The position numbers were made by a program, and so were the translations under genes. Under the pieces are notes generated by a model. It made no database searches. It was given only the letters and a program-made list of their open reading frames with translations, and was not told the DNA's origin. From NCBI GenBank assembly GCA_024138015.1, contig JAMXBB010000007.1, positions 90,175,925 to 90,239,924 of the forward strand: 64,000 nucleotides of DNA, given 5' to 3'. This document shows positions 22,684 through 34,790 of this stretch, piece by piece (the first letter of the stretch is position 1; every line of letters starts with the position of its first letter). Origin of the DNA: Lumnitzera littorea (lineage: Eukaryota; Streptophyta; Magnoliopsida; Myrtales; Combretaceae).

Positions 22684-25600
22684 TGTTATACCCCAAATGC
22701 TATCAAGTCGTAACAGTCTACCGTGTATATCAATTTTATGCTAGAAACTATCCGCTTAGTTGCTAGTATAACCCTAATATGCACAAGGCTTATAATATAA
22801 ACAACTCTGAAGCATTCACAAGTCCACAGATATATTAGCATTTATATTCAAAATAAACTTATATTTATAAGGCCAAGTACAGAGTGTTCATAAAAATATA
22901 TAAGTATGTGATATAACTCAAAAGGGGGAACCCAACTAGATTGCCTAAATGATATAATTGATCCTATAAAAAACAAAAAGTTCTAAAAACACAATCTTCA
23001 TCAATTCTACCTCACTCAAGCCTAAACACATTATTTTTACACAACTGGAGGTGATCGTTACGTAGCATGATTACTCAAATCTTGTAAACAAATCTATAGG
23101 AAAGTGAGCAAACCACAGCTTAGTAGGGGGCATGAGGCAAAAAGCATATACAAGCTAAACAGTACAACCAAGTTACCAAGCAATTATTATGTGCAATGCT
23201 TGAATAAGCAATGTGTCATCTACGCAACATTATTTGGTTTGTCAAAAGGTTAGAGAAATTTTACTCTGTCTAACCCGAGTTGAAGAGTTATGATAAAATG
23301 GCCTCGATGCCAATCATAAAGGCCACAAGGCCTTCCCATGGCTAATTCTAGGCTTATGTAATGGAGGCTCCTACTTCGCCCGCAACTACCTTCAAGCCTA
23401 ATGCCCCCAATCTTGTCATGATCTCCTTTCCTGTCACTAGTTTGACTAAAGGTGGGGAAAGGCTAAACCACTACAACCTCGTCAAAGGCATTAGAATTTA
23501 GCTAGAGAAACCTAACCATCCCCTAGTAGGATGCGATGTATATCCATTTATAGTTTTAGTTTGAATTTCAACTAGTCTAGTTAAGGATGATCAGCTAATT
23601 TATAACACACCAAACAAGGTCAGTTAACATAGCAAATCATGTAGCTCATCTACCAATCAGCATCTCAGTAACTAAGCATAGGCATTGCATATGTATAAAG
23701 AACTATTTACAACTACAAAAGAGCATATACTCCATTCTCCACAAATCCTACTTATACTAAAGCTCACTTCAACAAGTCTAGAACGTTAATGCTTTACTCA
23801 CTTGGAAATCCTATATATACCAAAGCTCATATTTAGTTTTCCTAAAATTTACAAAAACGTTAGGGTTTTTTCAAGTACTTAGTTGAGATATTATTTATAC
23901 AATCATTTAGTAAAGTTGCGTATATATGTTTATATATATATACATTATATATACATACATATATACTCTAAGTTTTTTACTTTATCATATAGGTTATATC
24001 AAATTACTTAATATTATCTAATACACGTAATTTTACTATTACTTATATTATATTGTTTCGATTGTATCGAAATATACTTTTTATTAGCTAAATTATGTTT
24101 TAATTACAGAAAGATCATCATATGACAATATTTTCTATAATATTATAGAAAACACTTGTTTTATTACCTAAAGTTATCCAATTTTAGTAAGGTTAGTATC
24201 GTTAAGTTCGTATAAACTCGACGATACGTGTTACATATATTGTTTAAAAGATTATTTCTAAAGAGTATTTATAATCCTAATATGCAGATAAAGCTGTATA
24301 GTAAGTAATATCACATTAATATCATATTATATAAATAAAATATATTTTTACACAATAATAAATCATATATTATCAAATCATAGCATGTATATATCATAAC
24401 TTGATGCAAATATTATCACGAAATATAACAAAATAATAAGTATTCTTATCTGATCAAAGTATGCTTTAATTTTAATTTAATCAAATAATTACCATATTTT
24501 AACACATTGTTATTGAATACACGCCTTGATTGCTATTTAAGCTATTCAACTAGGAAAATTCATAATAAATAGCATAGAGAATCCAATAATTCTACGAAAA
24601 TTCTTATGAACTCAAAAAAACATGTCAAATTTACCAATAACTCGTTTTATACAATCAGGTTTATTACTTATATTTGTAAAATTACATTTTTTCCCTAAAT
24701 CATGGTTAGTTAAGCAAATAATATGATTTTTACTCCAAATCAATTCAACCTGTCTTGACTTCATTACAAACATTCATAATTAACAGGATCCTAATTTCAT
24801 CAATTAGTTTCCCTAAAATCAATTTATTTCACAAATTGTCTTATCTTTAACCATTTTTAAGGCTAAAAAATGCAATAAATACTAAATATATATAATCAAA
24901 ATCGAGCTACATAGCAATAAACTAGATGTAATATGTATTCTATAAAAAAATTTTGAACTTGAAACAACATCATTTAGTATATTTATTTTAAATTTGAAAA
25001 TTTGGATGAATAGTGCATTTGTTAAGCAAGTATATAAAATATTCATAATTTTACAAAAATAAAATTACAACATGAAAGAACATCTAAAATAACCAAAAAA
25101 TAATTTTTTTCATAATTTTCGTAATTCATTTAATATTTTTTAGAAAATAGGAAAAAAAACAAGATAAAAACTCCAACTTGGTGTTTGTCGGAGCTCCGGC
25201 TATTAAACAATGGTGGAAGTATATCGGTGGAGCTGTGCAGTAGGCGCTTTGGTATTGGTTGGTCAAGTGCAACAATAGGTCTTGGTTTAGCGATGGAACC
25301 GTCCTAAGTCAGTGGATCTCCCTATTTTTCCTTTTTCTTTCTATTTTCTATTATTTTTCTTTGAGTATCTTAGGTTCCTAAAGTGTGAAATTGGAAGTCA
25401 AGGGGTCTTATGTATACTAGATTTGGGTGGCAAAAATTTTCTTTGTAGTTGAGCAATTTAATTTTTATATTTTTCTTTGAAAAGGTAATAGTAAGAGGTG
25501 TCAAATGGTATTTCATCCAACTTTTAATTCATTAAACTTTCTTGTTAATGCTGCTACAGTTGCTTCCTAATTTTTCCAAATGTCATGTTTGCAATTTGGA

Positions 25601-25900
25601 TAAGATTTGGTTGATTTTTAGTGTACTTATTAATAATATATATTATATTAATATTTTTTTTATTTACTAATATACGTATATATATCCTATATATGTATTA
25701 CACATAATGAGTAATTACATGCATATAATCATGTTTCTAGCATGTCTTTTATTTTTAAGATATGTTTCCTATTTAATTTTGTGAATTTATCACTTATTAT
25801 ATATAATTATATAATTTAGAGTTGATTTACGGGTATATTTATTATATACACTGAGTATATTTATAAAAATACACATATATTCATATAGTACATTATGTTA

Positions 25901-25932
<32 letters not shown>

Positions 25933-26197
25933 TAGATTAAATAACTTATCTCTAAGTCCTTATTGTATTTTACGCTCGGTTTTAAGGATTCCGATGAGTT
26001 TTACACTATAGTGAATAATTGTATTTTTAAAGCTAAAATTGGGCTTTTTAGGATATTATTTTTAAAATTTGACTTTATTGGGTCACTTTAAATAACTTTC
26101 TGAACCTAGTCATAAAATTTGGGCTTAATCGAAATAGTTTTCCCTAAGGCCCTAAATTTGGGTATGATTACCCTAAAAGCAATTTTAGGAGCTTGCA
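22684..26197 (-). repeat. 3' LTR of a minus-strand chromovirus (element F), about 3.5 kb
   Basis: On the minus strand the LTR begins TGCAAGCTCC at 26197, right after a purine tract (AAGGTAGGGTAGAAA, 26212-26198) that serves as polypurine tract, and ends GGGGTATAACA at 22684. The chromodomain end and PPT to the right show it is the 3' LTR. Its internal part 25610-25920 is repeated at 33084-33373. Long LTRs of this kind are typical of Tekay/Del chromoviruses. The left boundary is inferred from the TGTTATACCCC start and is less sure than the right. Confidence 0.6.
25899..25922. repeat. (TA)n microsatellite
   Basis: Twelve TA units followed by a T-run, inside the element F LTR. The similarity with the copy at 33084-33373 ends right here, so this TA run may mark a breakpoint. 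Confidence 0.9.
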
Positions 26198-26300
26198 TTT
26201 CTACCCTACCTTAGAAAAAGTTTTGTCCTTAAAACTTGCTCGTAACTAGAATTGTAAAGTCAAATAGATAAGATAATTTGGGTTTACAACAAAAGATCAC
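26198..26300 (-). pseudogene. Element F: 3' end of pol and polypurine tract
   Basis: On the minus strand a segment reading CAAGTTTTAAGGACAAAACTTTTTC (split here as CAAGTTTTAAGGAC and AAAACTTTTTC) leads to the polypurine tract at 26212-26198. This motif is typical of the end of Tekay-like elements just before the 3' LTR. The reading continues across element E into the chromodomain at 31771. Confidence 0.55.
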
Positions 26301-27238
26301 TGTAATAGGAATCATGACCCAATCTCTCACTCTCGAGCTTGAGAACTCGCCAATATGGTTCACCGACCTATCCTAAGGGAGTTGAACTTTGAAGAACAAT
26401 GCATTCTTTATGTCGACTTGCTAAGGTATTCTATTTCGATCTCTCTCTATCTCATCTTAAAGACCTTTGAGGTGATCAACTTATTACCAAGCTAACCTCT
26501 TATTACTGCACTAGTCCAAAGCCAAGCATTAAATTCGCCTATTACTATTGTTATACATCCAAGGTCGAGCTGCCCCATTTTGGAGTTAACCAACTGAGGC
26601 CAATCAGAAGAATGACATTACAACTGAACTGTTGAGCTGCCATACAGTTGACCTAACCTACTCTATTTAAAATTAGCTATGCTCGGTATACAGCATCATT
26701 TGGACCATATAATGGAAAGTAGACACATGTCCCATTTTTTTTACAATCGTACTATCTTTTTTGTAACTAAATATACTTTTTGCCAGTTTACGACTTTACC
26801 CTTGTAATCTATTCCCTTTTCCTTTTCTAGTACAAATCTTTTTTGTAATTTACATATACCTAGGACTTGCCTTAATTGGGCTATATAAATACTTATAATA
26901 TGTAATAGCCACAACATCAGTGATATCAAACTTTAGATATTATTATTCCTTCTTGAGCTTGTGTTTTCTCATTAAGGACTGAGATCTTGAAGAGATCTTA
27001 TCTAGACAATTGAGCACGGACTAGTGACGAGCAACCTCATATTATAATTGTGCATCATATCAAGTATAATTCAAGCTTATGTGAGGCGCTAGTGAGTTAT
27101 ATCCATTGTCGGTATATGATGACCTTTACTTAACCTTCGAATACCATTTAACTTTTAGACCGTCTTGAGACTCGGATCCACCCTTTTGGCTCGCGTAAAA
27201 TTGGTAGCCATGTATTAATCTTCCCGGTAATCCATATC
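26301..27238 (+). repeat. 5' LTR of gypsy element E (about 940 bp)
   Basis: Starts TGTAATAGGAATCATGACCC and ends near TCCATATC(A). The part from 26805 onwards is repeated at 31338-31767. The sequence before it (ATCAC, 26296-26300) recurs at 31767-31771 directly after the other copy, which fits a 5-bp target duplication, though the exact last base of the LTR is ambiguous because ATCACTG is shared by both flanks. The start resembles those of the LTRs of elements A, B and C. A TATA box, TATATAAATA, is at 26882-26891. Confidence 0.75.
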
Positions 27239-27242
27239 ATCT

Positions 27243-27256
27243 TAGTATTAGAGCTT
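27243..27256 (+). other. Primer binding site of element E, initiator-Met tRNA type
   Basis: TAGTATTAGAGCTT, a match with two changes to TGGTATCAGAGC, the sequence complementary to the 3' end of plant initiator-Met tRNA. It lies 4-5 bp after the LTR end. Confidence 0.7.
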
Positions 27257-27579
27257 AGCTATGTTCGAGCAAATTTCTATTACATTGTGCTCAAGTGACT
27301 TACTCCTATTGTAGTGTATTATAGAAATTGTCTATCGTTGTCATGAGGATGAGGATTTGAGAAGTGTTTAGTTTTAATGAAATTTTGTGCTCTATTTTCC
27401 CCTATTTCTTGTTCCCAAAACAGAATGTGAATGTTCGTTTCATTTATCGTATGTTGGTTGTAATAGTTGTTGGTGTATTAAGTGTTGTTTTGTTGTTGCT
27501 ATTCGTAGAAAGAATTTTGAGTCATGTTTCAGCTATTAATCTATTGTAATAGACAACAATAATGTCCAAGGAAGTTTGA

Positions 27580-28720
27580 GTCATGGTGCTCATAATGGCC
27601 AAGGTCATTAAGGAACTTTCAAACCCCAATTTGTGGATGAGAAACTGGATAGACTTACTGACTTAGTGACTAGCTTGGTGACTACCATAAGTAAAGATAG
27701 GCAATGAGCTCGAAATGGCCCCGAAAGAGACAATGGTCGATACAATTGAGCTAACGCCCCAGTCCAACCACCCTGAATTGAAGGAGTAAATAGGGTTACT
27801 CAATGGAGACTAGCATTAGATGATATTGAAGAAGAGGATGAGGAAGTAAGTGAAGAAGAGTAAGAGTATTATGAACCCGAGGAGAGAAATGTCTAAGCTC
27901 CAAGAGTAGAAGGATTAAAGATGCATATCCTTAGTTTTTCTAGGAGTGGTGATGCTAACAACTACTTGGATTGGGTAGATAAGATTGAAAAGCAGTTTAA
28001 GTATCATAAGGTGCTTGAAAATGCCAAAGTTAGACTTGTCATACTAGCATTTACTAGCTATGTAGCTCTATGGTGGAAGAATCTACAAGCTACCTACAAA
28101 AAAGAAGGAGAATGTGAGATAAGGGATTGGGATGAAATAAAGAGAGTCATGAAAAGAAAATATGTACCAAGCTACTATCTGTAGGATGCATTCAAGAGGT
28201 TACAAGAGTTGAGGTAGGGAAGATCAAGTGTTGATGCTTATGTGAAGGAATTCCAGATGTTAGTCATCCGTTCCAAAGTTATTGAGCCTAAAGATTAAAC
28301 AGTCTCCCTATTCATTAGTGGGTTGAAGTATGAGATTAGCAATATTTCAAGATGATGGATATTGGTACACTTAATGAGGAAATCCAAGCTACCTGAATAA
28401 TTGAGAGGTACCGAACAAGAAGATTCCGAGCTCTTGCCAGTCAGCCTACCCCTAGTCTACCTATTTTAAGTAGACCTATGCGATTAGAACAAAGTAAAAT
28501 GGTTGAGATTCGACCTGCTCAAACTACCTAAGTAGAGGAGAAAGAGATCTTAAGGAAGTTCAAGAAAGGCCAATGCTTATAGAGAAAGAAAAGTGAGATC
28601 AAGTGCTTTAAGTGTCAAGGTTTGGACACATGCTCGCTCAATGTCTGAACATAAGAACCATGGTAATCCAAGGAGAAGTGGTGACCATTGAGGTAGATAG
28701 CACTGATGAAGAAGTGGAAG
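27580..28720 (+). pseudogene. Ty3/gypsy gag of element E, frameshifted
   Basis: After an acidic stretch (about 27820-27870) an open segment at 27921-28184 reads SGDANNYLDWVDKIEKQFKY and then ALWWKNLQATY and WDEIKRVMKRKYVPSYY, the retrotransposon gag core. It continues past a TAG (28184) with FKRLQELR, VDAYVKEFQMLV and a stretch up to about 28400. A zinc knuckle starts IKCFKCQG at about 28598, but one base is missing before the FGHMLAQC half, so the knuckle spans a frameshift near 28620. Gag would coat the RNA; this copy cannot. Confidence 0.82.
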
Positions 28721-28869
28721 AACTAAAAAAAGAAGGGATAAAGTGAGCTATCTGAAGAAGAGGAGATTATCTATAGTGAAGAGGGTAATTTTATGCCGGC
28801 AACCATGGTGTTGAAGAGAGCAATGAGTATGAGTCTTATGCCAAAGGACGAGTAACAAGAAAATTTGTT

Positions 28870-29140
28870 CTACATTGGTTAAGGTAAATAGATCGTTGCA
28901 TGCATTGATTGTTGACAATGGCAGTTACAGCAATGCAACATCCACATTCATGGTCCAACAACTAAAGTTGCCGACTAAGCCCCACCCCAAGCCTTATAAA
29001 CCGCATTGGCTTAGTGATAAGGGAGCCTTACAAGTGAATAAGCAAGTGACTATGTCAATCAATATTGGAAACTATTAAGACGAAGTACTCTATGATGTGT
29101 TACCCATGAGTGCGTCTCATATTCTTCTTGGATGACCATT
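28870..29140 (+). pseudogene. Ty3/gypsy protease of element E
   Basis: Open segment 28875-29078 reads LHALIVDNGSYSNATSTF, with DNGS where the family usually has DGGS or DSGA, followed by PKPYKPHWLSDKG. After a stop the frame resumes with VLPMSASHILLG, the flap and ILLG motif near 29110-29135. The Asp is kept but the Gly after it is Asn. Confidence 0.75.
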
Positions 29141-29159
29141 GATGTTTAATCTGAATGTG

Positions 29160-30170
29160 ATATATAGTAGGAGGAAGCACACATGTTCCTTAGAGCACGA
29201 GAGTAGGAAGGTAAAGCTAAGCCTTATGATTGCTGAACAAGTTAAAAATATGCAAACTCAGCTAAGTCAAGTTGTAAAGAAAGAGGCCTTGGTATTGAGC
29301 CAAGCCAAGCTGAAGAGAGAGATGAAGCTTGAAGAGCCGGCTAATCTATTAGTCAAAAGGTTACTTGAGATGAGAGGATCAAAGGAGGAACTACTACCTG
29401 CCGAGGTGAAAACCTTATTAAATGAGTTTGCCGACTTGTTCCCAAGTGAACTACTTGATGATCTACCTTCAATCCAGGGCATTAAACATGCAATAGACTA
29501 GCAACTAGGAGTTACACTACTAAACAAGCCTACCTACAGACTGAATCTTAGACAAGCTGCTAAGCTATAGAGACTGGTAGATGAATTGATAAAGAGAGGG
29601 TATGTCCTAGAATCCTTAAGCCCAAATGTCGTGCCCACTCTACTAATACCAAAGAAAGATATGTCATGAAGGATGTGTGTAGATAATCAAGCTATTAATT
29701 GTATTACCATCAAGAACAAGTATCCCATACTTAAACTTGATAACATGCTTGACGAGTTAAATAGAGTAAGAATATTCTCCAAGATTAATCTCAAATCTCG
29801 ATATCATCAAATTCGAATGTAAGAGGGAGATGAATGGAAGACTGTGGTTAAGACCTGCAATGGATTATATGAATGGCCGGTGATGCCCTTTGGACTATCG
29901 AATGTACCAAGAACATTCATGAGACTAATGAACCATGTGCTCTGAAAACTAATAAGAAAATTTATTGTTGTATATTTTGATGATATTCTAGTCAACCCTA
30001 ACATGGAAACTCACTATGAGCACCTCCAAATAATCTTCTCAAAACTTTGAGCCGAGAAGCTTTTTGCCAATATGAAGAAATATGATTTCTACTAACTTGA
30101 GGTAATCTTTCTAGGATTTGTTATGAGTGGTGGTGGCATATGAGTTGATGATGAGAAGGTGAAAGCGATC
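29160..30170 (+). pseudogene. Ty3/gypsy reverse transcriptase of element E
   Basis: The linker 29139-29501 ends with NEFADLFPSELLDDLPSIQG, the usual entry to RT. RT blocks follow in order: CVDNQAINCITIKNKYPI (about 29680), SKINLKSRYHQI (about 29776), YEWPVMPFGLSNVPRTFM (about 29868), and VVYFDDILV with YFDD at 29973-29984. The first catalytic Asp is Asn (KINL in place of KIDL), while the YFDD pair is intact. Stops interrupt it at about 29502, 29820 and 29943. Confidence 0.85.
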
Positions 30171-30770
30171 ACTGATTAGCCTATGCCGACCTGTTCAGTT
30201 GACATACGAAGTTTCCACGACCTAACATCATTCTATCATCGATTTATAAAGAATTTTAGTACTATTGTAACCCCACTCACCAAACTGTTAAAGAAAAATG
30301 TTGAGTTCAAGTGGAGTGAGAAGGAACAAAGAAGTTTTGAAGAGGTGAAGGAGAAGTTGACTAACGCCCCTATCTTAGTGTTGCCAAGCTTTGACAAAGT
30401 ATTTGAAGTGGAGTATGATGCATCCAAACTAAGCATAAGAGCCATATTGATGTAAGAAGGCTGACTCATCGCCTATTTTAGTTAGAAGCTTAGAGAAGCC
30501 ATGCTTAACTACTTTGTGTACGATAATGAGTTCTACTCCTTAATTTGAGCTATAACTATCTGGAAACATTATCTATTACCTAAAGAATTTGTAATCTACA
30601 TTGATCATGAATCTTTGAGATATTTAAAGAGCTAACCTAAGTTGTCTCAAAGACAAGCCAAGTGGGAGTTTATGGAGGGATTTTTATATGTCGTCCAATA
30701 TGAGAATGGTAAAAATAATGTAATGGCCAATGCCCTATCAAAATGATTCCCTCTTAACCAAGCTATAGAC
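30171..30770 (+). pseudogene. Ty3/gypsy RNase H of element E
   Basis: The connection reads LTSFYHRFIKNFSTIVTPLT (about 30210), then the RNase H begins VEYDASKLSIRAIL (about 30410), with the first catalytic Asp in YDAS. Further on come YIDHESLRYLKS (about 30598) and LSQRQAKWEFMEGF. Open stretch 30183-30455, then stops. It is followed directly by integrase. Confidence 0.8.
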
Positions 30771-31337
30771 TAAATTACTTAGATTTTCTATGATCCAAGA
30801 TTTATATGTTGAGGATCCACACTTTGGCCCGATTTATGCCAAATGTGAAGATGGCTAAATACTTGATGACTATCACAAGGAAGATGGATACTTATTCAAG
30901 AAAAGGAGATTGTGTATCCTAACCTATTCTATGTAAGAACTACTAGTACACGAGACGCATGTTGGAGGATTATCTAGGTATTTTGGCAATCACCAAACTC
31001 ATGAGGTACTAGCCTCTAGAATCTTTTGGCCAAGAATGATGAAAGACATTCAAGTTGTATTGGAAAGATGTGGTACTTATAGAAGGGCTAAGAGTCGAAT
31101 CGAGTAAAGGAAATATTTACCTTTGCTAATCCTGACCAAATCATGATTTGAGCTAAGCATAGACTTTATGTTAGGATTTTTGAGGATGTCTTGAAGGAAG
31201 TACTACATCATGATAGTCATGAACCAATTTAGTAAGATAGCACACTTCATGCCCTATTCCAAAACTAACGATGCTTTGGCTATCTCTTTTCTTTTCTTGC
31301 AAGAGGTGATTAAACTTCATGGATTACCCTTATCATC
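30771..31337 (+). pseudogene. Ty3/gypsy integrase of element E, truncated in the catalytic core
   Basis: The zinc-finger part reads LLVHETHVGGLSRYFG (about 30940) and CGTYRRAKSR (about 31070). The core begins LSIDFMLGFL (about 31157, first catalytic Asp) and IVMNQFSKIAHFMPY, and runs to LQEVIKLHGLPLS at 31330. There the coding sequence stops being integrase and enters LTR sequence in mid-domain. The second catalytic Asp, the Glu and the C-terminal domain are missing, an internal deletion joined at an ATCTATTC microhomology shared by both partners. Confidence 0.82.
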
Positions 31338-31767
31338 TATTCTCCTTTCCTTTTCTAGTAGGAATCCTTTTTGTAATTTACATATACCTAGAATTTGCCT
31401 TAGTTAAGCCATATAAATACTTGTAATATGTAATAGCCACAATATCCGTGATATCAAACTTCAGACATTATTCTTCCTTCTTAAGCTTATGTTTTCTCAT
31501 TGAGGATCGAGATCTTGAAGAGCTCATATCTAGACCATGGAGCGTAGCCTAGCGATAAGTAACCTTACATTATACTTATGCGTCATATTAAGTATAGTTC
31601 AAGCTTATGTAAGGCATCGGTGAGTTATATTCACCATCGATGCACGAGGACCCTTACTTAACCTTCAAGTACCATTTAGCTTTTAAACCATCTTGAGGTT
31701 TGAATCTACCCTTTGGGCTTGTATGATATCGATAACCATGTGTTGATCTTCCCAACAATCCTTATCA
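31338..31767 (+). repeat. 3' LTR of element E, lacking its first 500 bp
   Basis: Matches 26805-27238 throughout (for example TTTGTAATTTACATATACCTAG, TAATATGTAATAGCCACAA and AAGCTTATGT in the same order), with a TATA box at 31411-31420. The part equivalent to 26301-26804 is absent; the upstream neighbour is mid-integrase. The deletion thus removed the end of pol, the PPT and the start of the LTR. Confidence 0.85.
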
Positions 31768-31770
31768 TCA

Positions 31771-33083
31771 CTGACCCGTGATTCCAAAGAGGCATGGATA
31801 CTTCTCTTTAATTGCAACTCTCAATTCTTAAGTTGCTTTCGTTTTCGAACTGCTACGCCACTATACTTTAACATACTCTACTTATTTGTTTCTTAATTTT
31901 TGAACTTGATTATCCAATATTTTGATGGGTTTATCTTCAAAAGTCAAATTTTCTTTAAACTCCATAATTTCAATTCCATTATTGTGTTAGGGTCTTTTAT
32001 AAATTTCTTCAACATCAAGACATGGAATACATCATGATATCTAGATAAGCTTAGGGGTAGCACAAGTCGATACGATACTTTACCTACCTTCTCCAATATC
32101 TTAAGAGGTCCTTGATATCTTAGGCTTAATTTCCCTTTAGATCCAAATCACTTAACTCCTTTAAATGAACTTATCTTTACATATACATGATCTCCAATTT
32201 TGAATTCTAATGGTCTCCTCTTCATATCTGCCCAACTTTTGTATCTATCTTGGGTTTCCTTCACCTTCTACTAAATTATTCGTACTTTCTCATTCATTTG
32301 AGATATCAAATCAAGCCTGAGCATTGCATGCTCTTCATGTTCCCAATATGAAGGAGATCAACACTTGCATCTATATAAAGCTTCATACGAGGCCATCTAT
32401 ATGGTAGCTTGATAACTGATTTTATAGGCAAATTCCAGTAACGATAAGTGTCTATCTTACTCTCCACTAAATTCCAATACACGTGTTCTCAAGATATCCT
32501 CTAAAGTTTAAATAGTCCTTTTAGATTGTCTATCCAATTATGGATGATATGAAGTATTGAACTTCAATTTGATATTTAAGGCTTGATGTAAGCTTTCCCA
32601 AAATTTAGATATGAATTGAATGTCTCTATCAAAAATTATACTAAGTGGTACTCTATGTAGTCTAACAATCTCTTGTTCCAATGAATACCTTGTATGATAT
32701 TGTATAAAATGAGCACATTTGGCTAATTTATCAACAATTATCCATATTGAATCATGTCCAGTTCATGTTCTAGGGAAGCCTACATCAAATCCATTATAAA
32801 GTGGTCCCACTTCCATTGTGGTACATTTATGGTTGTAGCGTGCCTTTGGGTCTTTGGTGCTTAACTTTAACTTATTGACAAGTTATACATTCTATTACAA
32901 TATTACAAATTGTGCTATATCTCTCTTCATCCCATGCCACCAAAAAGTAGACTTCAAGTCTTAGTACATTTTGGTTCCACCTGGATGGAGTCTATATCCA
33001 GAAATATGCACTTCATCCATTATTTCTCTTTTAGATCAAGAACCTGGGGTACACAAATTCATCCTTTAAATCTTAATAGTGGA
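31771..33083 (-). pseudogene. Chromovirus integrase and chromodomain (element F)
   Basis: On the minus strand, from 33083 leftwards: a segment LLRFKG and CVPQVLDLKE (region before the integrase zinc finger), then WKWDHFIMDLM (about 32810, with the first catalytic Asp). The rest of the core follows with MIQYG, HWNKRL and SKIDTYRYW, then the GDH / KLSP-like C-terminal region (LKGN, about 32140). At the end comes a chromodomain tail reading LWNHGS (about 31783). The frame is broken many times. Element E is inserted directly at the end of the chromodomain; the 3' end continues at 26300. Gag, protease and RT of this element are missing to the right. Confidence 0.75.
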
Positions 33084-33373
33084 TTTTTAATGTAATTATT
33101 AATAATATATATTGTATTAATATTTTCTATATTTAGTAATATATGTATATATGTCCTATATATGAATTTCATGTAACTAGTAATTACATGCATTTAATCA
33201 TATTTCTAGCATGTCTTTTATTTTTAAGATATATTTCCTATTTAATGTTGTGAATTTATTGCTTATTGTATACAATTATATAATTTTGGATTAATTAACT
33301 AATATATTCATTATATATACAGAGTATATTCATAAAAATACACATATATTCATGTAATATATTATGCTATATT
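33084..33373 (-). repeat. Fragment of the element F LTR fused to integrase
   Basis: Matches 25610-25920 in order (ATTATTAATAATATATATT, TAATTACATGCAT, TTTCTAGCATGTCTTTTATTTTTAAGATAT and CACATATATTCAT). It directly abuts integrase sequence at 33083, where gag-pol should continue, so an internal deletion fused the two. It also lacks the LTR's own start. Confidence 0.78.
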
Positions 33374-33958
33374 AACCTAGGCAAAAGCGTTTCTAGGGGC
33401 TTAGCAACCCTAAATTGGAATCAATTTAGAAAACTTGGTTATGTTACTTTGAGTTAACTAACCTAAGTAGGAGTGTCTCTAAGGGACTAGCAACCCTAAA
33501 TTAGAATTGATTTAGAAAACTTGGTTATGCAACTCTAAGCTGATTAACCTAAGCAAGAGCGTTTCTAAGGAACTAGGAACCTTAAATTGGAATTGATTTA
33601 GAAAACCTAATTATGCTATTATGAGCTAACTAACCTAGGCGAGAGTGTCTCTATGAGATTAGTGACCCTAAATTGGAATCGATTTAGAAAACTTGGTTGT
33701 GCTTCTCTGAGCTAACTAACATAGGCAAGAGAATCTCTAAGGGACTAGCAAACATAAATTGGAATCAATTTAGAAAACTTAGTTATGCTACTTTGAGCTC
33801 ACAAACCTAGGCAAGAGTGTCTCTAAGGGATTAGTAACCCTAAATTGAAATCGATCTAGAAAACCTGGTCATACTACTTTGAGCTAACTAATCTAAGCGG
33901 GAGCATCTCTAGAGGACTAAAAACCTTAAATGGCAATTGATTTGAGAAAACGTAGAAA
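33374..33958. repeat. Tandem array 1, unit exactly 86 bp, about 6.8 copies
   Basis: Units start AACCTAGGCAAGAGTG or close variants at 33374, 33460, 33546, 33632, 33718, 33804 and 33890: six consecutive intervals of exactly 86 bp. Each holds a core like GCAACCCTAAATTGG, then GATTTAGAAAAC and GGTTATGC. Substitutions are many but no length change is seen. No open frame spans it. Confidence 0.95.
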
Positions 33959-33981
33959 TGCTTAAAAGTTGGTTAGAAACA

Positions 33982-34790
33982 AGAAAGCGCCCTATAGGCT
34001 CGCTAAAACCTTAGGAGAAACCAATAAAGAGAAGTACCTTATGGGCTAGCTTAAAATACTAAAAGAAATTAGTAAAGGGAAGTGCCTTATGGGCTTATTA
34101 AAACCCTAAGAGAAATTAGAAACGGGAAGCGCCCTATGAGCTTGCTAAAATCCTAAGTGAAATTGGTAAAGAGAAGTGCCCTATGAGCTTGCTAAAACCC
34201 TAAAAGAAATTGGTAAAAGAAAGCACCCTATGGGCTCCCTAAAACCCTAAAGAGAGATTAGTAAAGGGAAATGCCCTATGGGCTCGCTTAAAACCTTAAG
34301 AGAAATTGGTAATAAGAAGTGCCCTATGGGCTTACTAAAATGCTAAAGAGAGATTGGTAAAGAGAAGTGTCCTATAGGCTTTCTAAAACCCTAGATTGGT
34401 AAAGGGAAGCACCCTACGAGCTTACTAAAACCCTAAAGAGAGATTATAAAGGGAAGCACCGTATAAGTTTGTTAAAACCCTAAAGAAAGATAGGTAAAAG
34501 GGGAGCGCCCTATAGACTTGATAAAATACTAAAGAGAGATTGGTAAAGAGAAGCACCCTATGGGCTTGCTAAAATACTAAAAGAGATTGGTAAAAGAAAG
34601 CACCCTATGGGCTTGCTAAAACACTAAAGAGTGAGTGACAAAAGGGGAAGTACCTTATGGGCTCGCTAAAATACTAAAGAGAGATTGGTAATGGGAAGCA
34701 CCCTAAGGCCCGCTAAAACCTTAAAGAGAGATTGATGAAGGGAAGCGCTATACAAGCTTGCTAAACTTTAAGAGAAGTAATGAATCAGGA
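33982..34790. repeat. Tandem array 2, unit 47-48 bp, 17 copies
   Basis: The word AAGCGCCCTATGGGCT and variants recur at 33985, 34032, 34080, 34127, 34174, 34221, 34269, 34317, 34365, 34407, 34454, 34503, 34551, 34598, 34648, 34696 and 34743. Spacing is 47-50 bp with one short unit of 42. Most units also contain AAAACCCTAAAGAG. GCGCCCTATGGGC is itself a near-palindrome. Confidence 0.95.
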
